64,000 bases of DNA from Agelas oroides. Its lineage: Eukaryota; Porifera; Demospongiae; Agelasida; Agelasidae. The DNA lies in NCBI GenBank assembly GCA_949130485.1, contig OX422191.1, positions 8,247,754-8,311,753 on the forward strand, given 5' to 3'. A model generated the notes under the pieces. It was given only the letters and a program-made list of their open reading frames with translations. It was not told where the DNA came from and made no database searches. The position numbers were made by a program, and so were the translations under genes. This document shows, in pieces, positions 58,397 to 64,000 of the stretch; the first letter of the stretch is position 1; each line of letters begins with the position of its first letter.

Positions 58397-59355
58397 CTGA
58401 GGGGGAGGGGGAGGAGAAGGAGGAGGGGGGAGGGAGGGAGAAGGGGAAGGAGGGAGGGAGGAGGGGGAGGAGGGGGGAAGGGGAAGGAGGGAGGGAGGGA
58501 GGGAGGAGGGGGAGGAGGGGGGGAGAAGGGGGGGAGAAGGGAAAGGAGGAGGGGGGAGGGGAAAGTGGAGGTGGGAGGGGAGGAGGGGGAGGAGGAGGGG
58601 GGAGAGGAGGAGGCGAAGGAGGAGGGGGAGGGAAGGAGGGAGAGGAGGAGAGGAGGAGGGGGAGAAAAAGGAGGGAGAGGAAGAGGAGAGGAAGAGGAGA
58701 AGGAAGAGGATAAAGAGGAGGAGGAAGAGAGGGAGGAGGAGGAGAAAGAGGAAGAGAGGGAGGAGGAGGAGAAAGAGGTGAGGGAGGAGGTATGACCATC
58801 TTAAGCGATACAGCACTTGGTACTGCCTGCTTCCTTCTCACTCTCACTCTATTGAGGGGAGGGCCACCTTCTGTAGTATATGTAACTAATAACCTTGTAC
58901 AAAAATAATGGTCCGAGGGCCAAAGCTAGTCCACCACTTGTGTTGGCCATATGTGTTGATGTAGTCATGCAAGGGTCAATTCCAGGTGTTCTAATCTTTG
59001 GAAGAAATTCCTACCACAATGTACTTTGGAAAACAAGCCATTTATCCAATCATGTAAGCATGCAAATTTCTGATTTGGTGAAGATGTATTTTGATTTGCG
59101 GCAAAGCAAGCTGCGTCACAAACGTACGCATGGAAATTGCTCCGAATGACAACATCATACACGTACGTTCTTATTTCTTTTGTAAGTTGGGGTGGAGAGA
59201 TGGAATGCTATAGCGACTATGTACCAATTTGCTCAGACCTCACTACATGAGGTGGTTTGTACCATCTCCCCATGTGTGACCACACACACACTGTGTTGGT
59301 GACATGAATACATCTGTGGGTACATATACACATAAACACATTCGTGGAGTGGCAG

Positions 59356-59437
59356 GAGGCGAAGGAGGAGAGGAGAGGGAGGGAAGGAGGGAGAGGAGGA
59401 GAGGAGGAGAGGAGGAGAGGAGGAGAGGAGGAGAGGA
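59356..59437. repeat. (GGAGA)n run at the contig junction
   Basis: gaggagaggagga units. Copy 1 of the duplicated block stops inside its equivalent at 48,819, consistent with an assembly break in simple sequence. Confidence 0.92.
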
Positions 59438-59472
59438 GCCTGATCAGCCTAAAGCTAAAAAAGCATAGCAAC

Positions 59473-60382
59473 AATGAGAATGTTTTATGACTCAAGCACT
59501 CCATAGTGTGGGTCACACTGAACAACAATGTGAATGTTTTATGACTCAAGCACTCCATAGTGTGGGTCACACTGAACAACAATGTGAATGTTTTATGACT
59601 CAAGCACTCCATAGTGTGGGTCACACTGAACAACAATGTGAATGTTTTATGACTCAAGCACTCCATAGTGTGGGTCACACTGAACAACAATGTGAATGTT
59701 TTATGACTCAAGCACTCCATAGTGTGGGTCACACTGAACAACAATGAGAATGTTTTATGACTCAAGCACTCCATAGTGTGGGTCACACTGAACAACAATG
59801 AGAATGTTTTATGACTCAAGCACTCCATAGTGTGGGTCACACTGAACAACAATGTGAATGTTTTATGACTCAAGCACTCCATAGTGTGGGTCACACTGAA
59901 CAACAATGAGAATGTTTTATGACTCAAGCACTCCATAGTGTGGGTCACACTGAACAACAATGTGAATGTTTTATGACTCAAGCACTCCATAGTGTGGGTC
60001 ACACTGAACAACAATGTGAATGTTTTATGACTCAAGCACTCCATAGTGTGGGTCACACTGAACAACAATGTGAATGTTTTATGACTCAAGCACTCCATAG
60101 TGTGGGTCACACTGAACAACAATGTGAATGTTTTATGACTCAAGCACTCCATAGTGTGGGTCACACTGAACAACAATGTGAATGTTTTATGACTCAAGCA
60201 CTCCATAGTGTGGGTCACACTGAACAACAATGTGAATGTTTTATGACTCAAGCACTCCATAGTGTGGGTCACACTGAACAACAATGTGAATGTTTTATGA
60301 CTCAAGCACTCCATAGTGTGGGTCACACTGAACAACAATGAGAATGTTTTATGACTCAAGCACTCCATAGTGTGGGTCACAC
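59473..60382. repeat. 54-bp minisatellite, 17 units
   Basis: The unit starts aatg(t/a)gaatgttttatgac and ends gtcacactgaacaac. Units are identical except for one T/A position; the A form occurs in units 1, 6, 7, 9 and 17. Frames are open on both strands only because 54 is divisible by three. Confidence 0.97.
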
Positions 60383-60819
60383 TACACATATATGGGATAT
60401 AACCACTCCACAGATGTGTTTATGTGTATATATGCCCACAGGTGGATTCATGTCAGTGTGTGTGTGGTCAGGGAGGTTGGTTTACTCTCTGGTGCTGTAC
60501 GCTTTGTGGGTTGTTTTCTGGTACTGCATTCCTTTGAGGGTGAGAATGTGGCTATCTGCTTGGACAGAGTGTTCCTGTGGTTGCATGTATGAACAATCAA
60601 CGAACCACATCTCCCTTATAAAACAGGCCTAGATGTTATGCAAAGTCACCCACTGCGCAGGATGCACTTGACTGTACACCTCATGCAGGAGTACACACAT
60701 GTATCAAAGTATGATAACTCAGAAGTATGACGGAGAAATAAATAGCAACATCTGCGCTCTAGGAATTCCAGGTGTGAGTTCTCTTCATCTCTTGCTCAAT
60801 GTACCTTAGTCAACAACGT

Positions 60820-61138
60820 TAGTCTCGTCCCTATAGACCCTACCCTCTCACGAGGAGAAACAGTCTGGTGAACCAAGTCGAATTTCTTGGGCTAGCGCAC
60901 ACTTTTGTGGCAGTGTCACCTAGCAATGTTTTATACCAAACCTGCTCAAAAAAGGTACGGATACTCGAGTAGAGATAAATTATTTTTTTTACTTTTGTAA
61001 GGGAAGTGATTACTGATCTCACAATCTCATTGGTCCTTACCACTTTTTGGGAATAATTATAAGCCCAAGAAATTCGACTTTGTTCACCAGTGAGACCGTT
61101 TCTCGCCAGGAGGTGAGCGCGGGCTGGGCACGAGACTA
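60820..61138. mobile_element. 319-bp TIR element (TAGTCTCGTCCC-type ends)
   Basis: Arms of about 75 bp: left tagtctcgtccctatagacc through caagtcgaatttcttgggc, right the diverged complement ending gggctgggcacgagacta. The outer part also resembles the copy at 11,162-11,273. No target duplication was recognised. Confidence 0.75.
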
Positions 61139-61785
61139 GATGTACACTCGTATATAAAACATGGAGTTAGTATGCCTTCGCCAATGAAGAAGCAATACCT
61201 GCTCATACTCGTGTGACTTGTGGGAGGTCCAACTCAAGCGTATCGTACTTCTGGCTTAATTGTTTGGCTACTAAATTGTTACTCCTTACTCCTTGCATAA
61301 ACCAGGTGTGTGTATGCTGTTGGGTAAGGTTTGCTAACAGCCTCCACACGACTTAAGATGATACAAGTGCATGTGTTCTACCTCGACACTGTGCCTTTCT
61401 GTGAGTAATATTGCAATACCAATCCTAACCCACAGTACAAGGGTGGAACACACCTTTCCATTTTCGTTCCCAACTGGACAATTGTACAAATGCCTTATGT
61501 GTATAACCACACACATACCAATGTCCCCACCACACGCGTATCTTAGCCAAATACGACCATTCATTCTAACAACAGCTTACAATAGTCGGCTAGTGGGTGT
61601 GTATACTGTATGGCCATGTGTAACTGGTTTTGGTGGTAGGTGTAGCACTGTGTTGAATAGGGAAACTCCATAACATCGTTTGTTTACAAGAAAGAAATAA
61701 CAACTTTAAAAAGGATTTTGTGAGGATAAATGAGTTCATGAACCCACAATTACAGTAGTGAGTAGTGAACATGTAAATATCAGAT
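61139..61785. other. Intergenic, nothing recognised
   Basis: No repeat or exon that I can support. This is where the missing 5' exon of the CACHD1-like gene could lie, but I saw no signal-peptide-coding exon with a donor on the minus strand. Confidence 0.4.
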
Positions 61786-62060
61786 TCTTGTGGCAATTCC
61801 AGATGAAAACTAAATATTATTCCGCTGCTTATTTTGCTTGCACCAACCACAGAGGATTGTAAAGGCTGGTGGTTGTCCGGTTGTCCTAGCTTAGTGGCAG
61901 AGTGCTGGTGGTTTGAGTCATGAGTCCCGGGTTTGATTCCAGGCAGCTGTCACAATGTATCATTGAACTTTGAACTTTGAACTTTTGTTAAAGGTGAAGC
62001 TCATACTTACTTTGTGGATGCAGCAGATATCCACACATTTACAAGGTGTGTATTATCTTA
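61786..62060. mobile_element. CAGTCCCGTG-family MITE remnant with nested SINE
   Basis: aattccagatgaaaactaaa and attattccgctgcttattt match the left arm; aaggtgaagctcatac and gatatccacacatttacaagg match the centre. The interruption from about 61,850 to 61,975 is the SINE listed separately. Confidence 0.6.
61862..61975 (+). mobile_element. tRNA-derived SINE, + orientation
   Basis: ggttgtccggttgtcctagc, A-box-like tagcttagtgg, B box gggtttgattcc, then a short tgaactttgaactttga tail. Same head as the 24 kb copies but a different 3' end, so possibly a different subfamily or truncated. Confidence 0.65.
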
Positions 62061-62091
62061 TCCCCACTTGTTCTCTTAAGACAGTGTTCTC

Positions 62092-62324
62092 ACCAGAATT
62101 TACAGGCCAAAGGGTACAAATAATATCTCATGACCACGCCCCTCATCTTGAATGTAGTGGTCACGTGTACCACTGTCAACAAAGCATTTCAGTTAAGTTC
62201 AATGTTCACTGGGTTCTATATTCAGAGCGGAGACAGTTTTTAAGTTCAAGTGGCTGTTAAAAATATGTTAGTTTTGAGGTGGAACCAAAAGGCCCATTGT
62301 TGGAAAAGGCCCAGGAGAATCCTG
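62092..62324. mobile_element. Second copy of the CAGTGTTCTC-end element
   Basis: Related to 41,544-41,823 (shared ccagaatt.acaggccaaa, aatatctcatgaccac, cctcatcttgaat). It is about 47 bp shorter through internal deletions. Ends cagtgttctcacc and ggagaatcctg. Confidence 0.65.
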
Positions 62325-63125
62325 TCTTAACATAAGCTCAGCGACACAGTGCATCGAACGGAACAAAATATGCAAGGAATAATATTTGGTTTCTACCTTG
62401 GACAGCCACATGCGCATGTGAATCACTGTGCGACTATGGCTCTCAATTGAAGCAAGTTTGCAACAGAGTTGAATGGTGATACCTGCCTCTCCAGTGCCAA
62501 GGTCTGAAAATATTTTCTCCACTCCAAAAGGAGTATAATTATATATATTTCCTTTGATGATGTAATTGTTTCTTGGGGGTCACCTTCCAATTAGAACTGT
62601 TCTTGCACTTGTGTGTATGTACACAAGGACAACAGTGATACTCCCCCCCTCTTCCCCGTAGCTGGCCAACCTATGATCAGCACATCGCAGCACGGACTAT
62701 AACACCGAAGTGCAGTGCCATTCTAATTTAAAGACATCTCTCTAAACCAAAGAAATTTTGAACCTTGTACTATTCAAAAAGTTTTCCTGATACCAAAGAA
62801 CTTTCTCTTCCATTTATGCAGCAGAAGCCACTGAGGTGGGTTTCAAACTTACCCACAAGCGGTAGAGGTAAACACAGCCATTGCCAATTGAGGTACACAT
62901 TGTGTTAGTATAGGCACATGAAGCCCAGGTGGAGCACCCATTGCTAGGAAACAGAGCCTTGAATTGCAGGAAGTTGCCTCACAAGGTGAAACCACATCAC
63001 CTACCAAGAGATTGACAGTACCTTTGAAATGCTATTACCCATTATTGGGGCGAGCCTGAGCGAGCCCCACATAGACGGTACAGCTGGGAGATTTCATATA
63101 TGTATTATTATTATTATCATTATCG

Positions 63126-63300
63126 TACGACCGTCACCCGCGCGCCGCGCTTGGTCGCACGAAGTATGTAGGGCTTCGCATTCGCATACATGGCTTCCGT
63201 GACCGCAAGAGAATCACCCGCGCGCCGCGCTTGGTCGCATGAAGTATGTAGGGCTTCCAATAGCGCATTAGCGTACATGGCTTCCGTGACCGCAAGGGAA
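63126..63300. repeat. GC-rich tandem duplication, about 88-bp unit
   Basis: tcacccgcgcgccgcgcttg followed by gaagtatgtagggcttc and tacatggcttccgtgaccgc occurs twice with small indels. It is distinctly more GC- and CpG-rich than its surroundings. Confidence 0.85.
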
Positions 63301-63400
63301 GAAGCCGACGTCAAGGAAAAGGACACCATCCGTCAGGTGATCTTTAACAACAAAGAATTCAAGCAATAGCTGTGTGATTTCAGTGAACTGTACCCAGGTG

Positions 63401-63477
63401 TAGCCTCGTTCCCAGGCTCTCCCCACTAAGAGGGGGGAGGGCCCTTCTTAGCGGGGAGAGCCTGGGAACGAGGCTAA
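63401..63477. mobile_element. 77-bp hairpin MITE, CTAGCCTCG-end family
   Basis: tagcctcgttcccaggctct and its exact complement agagcctgggaacgaggcta bracket a 30-bp centre. The flanks cccaggt and accaggt make an imperfect 7-bp duplication. This is the shortest complete copy in the window. Confidence 0.85.
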
Positions 63478-64000
63478 CCAGGTAAGCAAGAATGGGAAGC
63501 ATTTGCCACAATTGTCTCCACTACACAATCTGCCAGAGATAATGATGATGCAAATATAGACTTTTCTAGCCAGCATGACGTTCAGCAACCTGGAGTAGAA
63601 ACTCTCAGAGAAAATGTCATAGAAAAAATGGAAAACTTTTGTGGCTACCAACAATGGTGTTGAGATAGCAATGACACAGCCCTAATGGAAAAACTGAACC
63701 AAACAACATCCACTAACTCACTGGCAATGTGTAAAAAACTACCATTTGAAGCTCATTTGGTCGATAGAAACTCCAATGTAAGCTCTCATGCAAACAGGAA
63801 ATATTATGTCATCACTTTTATATCGTAATGTCATGTTGTTTACAACAAAAATTGATAAACCATAACGGTGATTGTGTACACAAAAAATTGCATGTTAGCC
63901 TCTTCCAAACCAATTCATTGTTTCTCACCCCTAAGCAGAAAACTAGATGTGGGTTGGCCAAGAATTGAAGACTTTCAATTACGAGGTCATTCCTGTGTGA

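Larger units (their letters stand above)
49020..59398. repeat. Duplicated 10.4-kb block, copy 2 (contig start)
   Basis: Near-identical to 38,443-48,819, including all introns, MITEs and minisatellites. It starts at the gap in the middle of a GT run and continues past the point where copy 1 stops. See the copy 1 entry for offsets. Confidence 0.93.
59278..60470. mobile_element. Inverted-repeat element with a satellite core
   Basis: The left flank 59,278-59,352 and right flank about 60,399-60,470 are reverse complements (right arm accactccacagatgtg, tttatgtgtatat). They enclose the GGAGA run and the 54-bp array. This layout, inverted arms around tandem repeats, is seen in foldback elements and in some Helitron-like non-autonomous elements. 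The class is inferred. Confidence 0.6.
62325..64000. other. Terminal stretch, repeats only
   Basis: 63,046-63,070 holds ggggcgagcctgagcgagcc, the end motif of the 29.2 kb element. A GC-rich tandem pair and a MITE are listed separately. 63,273-63,369 could be read as a short + frame (MASVTAREEADVKEKD to a stop), but nothing supports it as a gene. Confidence 0.4.

Noticed and set aside
59217..60389. 390-codon minus-strand frame and 140-codon plus-strand frame with 18-residue repeats
   Set aside because: The 54-bp period is a multiple of three, so all frames without a stop in the unit stay open on both strands. There is no start context, signal or family match.

Overview
The window reads as animal nuclear DNA, most likely from a demosponge. 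It has intron-containing genes with GT/AG junctions, abundant short terminal-inverted-repeat (TIR) elements, tRNA-derived SINEs, long (GT)n runs and minisatellites, and no operons. The sponge call rests mainly on one gene family: a signal peptide, Pmp-like beta-helix repeats (FxNN / GGAI), a Cys-rich stalk and a multi-pass membrane module. I know this arrangement from sponge gene sets. The call is inference; no species is claimed.

Layout. 1-7.6 kb is repeat-rich intergenic DNA: several TIR elements and one repeat present twice. 7.8-8.9 kb (+) holds a GT31 galactosyltransferase resembling B3GALT6. 9-18 kb is intergenic, with TIR elements, perfect palindromes and a 36-bp minisatellite. 18.3-21.7 kb (+) is the sponge-type beta-helix/multi-pass receptor gene, broken by one frameshift near 20,217. 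22-25 kb holds inverted SINEs. From 24,979 to at least 47,817 (-) lies a large gene that I assembled exon by exon. Its 21 exons have phases that match at every junction and encode most of a CACHD1/alpha2delta-type protein: VWA_N, VWA, Cache domains, a Cys-rich region, one membrane span and a cytosolic tail of about 90 residues. Its first exon(s) were not found. 59.4-64 kb is repeats and TIR elements.

A block of about 10.4 kb (38,443-48,819) recurs almost base for base at 49,020-59,398. The copies are separated by exactly 200 N. The first copy ends at the gap in a GGAGA run and the second starts at the gap in a GT run. The only differences I saw are in GT-run length or phase. This looks like two overlapping contigs joined with a placeholder gap, not a biological duplication. 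Splicing the last exon of the 5'-side copy to the first exon of the other copy would also break the reading frame. Seven CACHD1-like exons therefore appear twice.

The most unusual biological signal is that nearly every intron of the CACHD1-like gene carries a different tandem array, several directly touching a splice site. In addition, a VWA domain has lost the DxSxS metal site, one 12-bp minisatellite seems to descend from the end of a local TIR transposon, and that TIR family makes 7-bp target duplications, with an empty site preserved inside the window.
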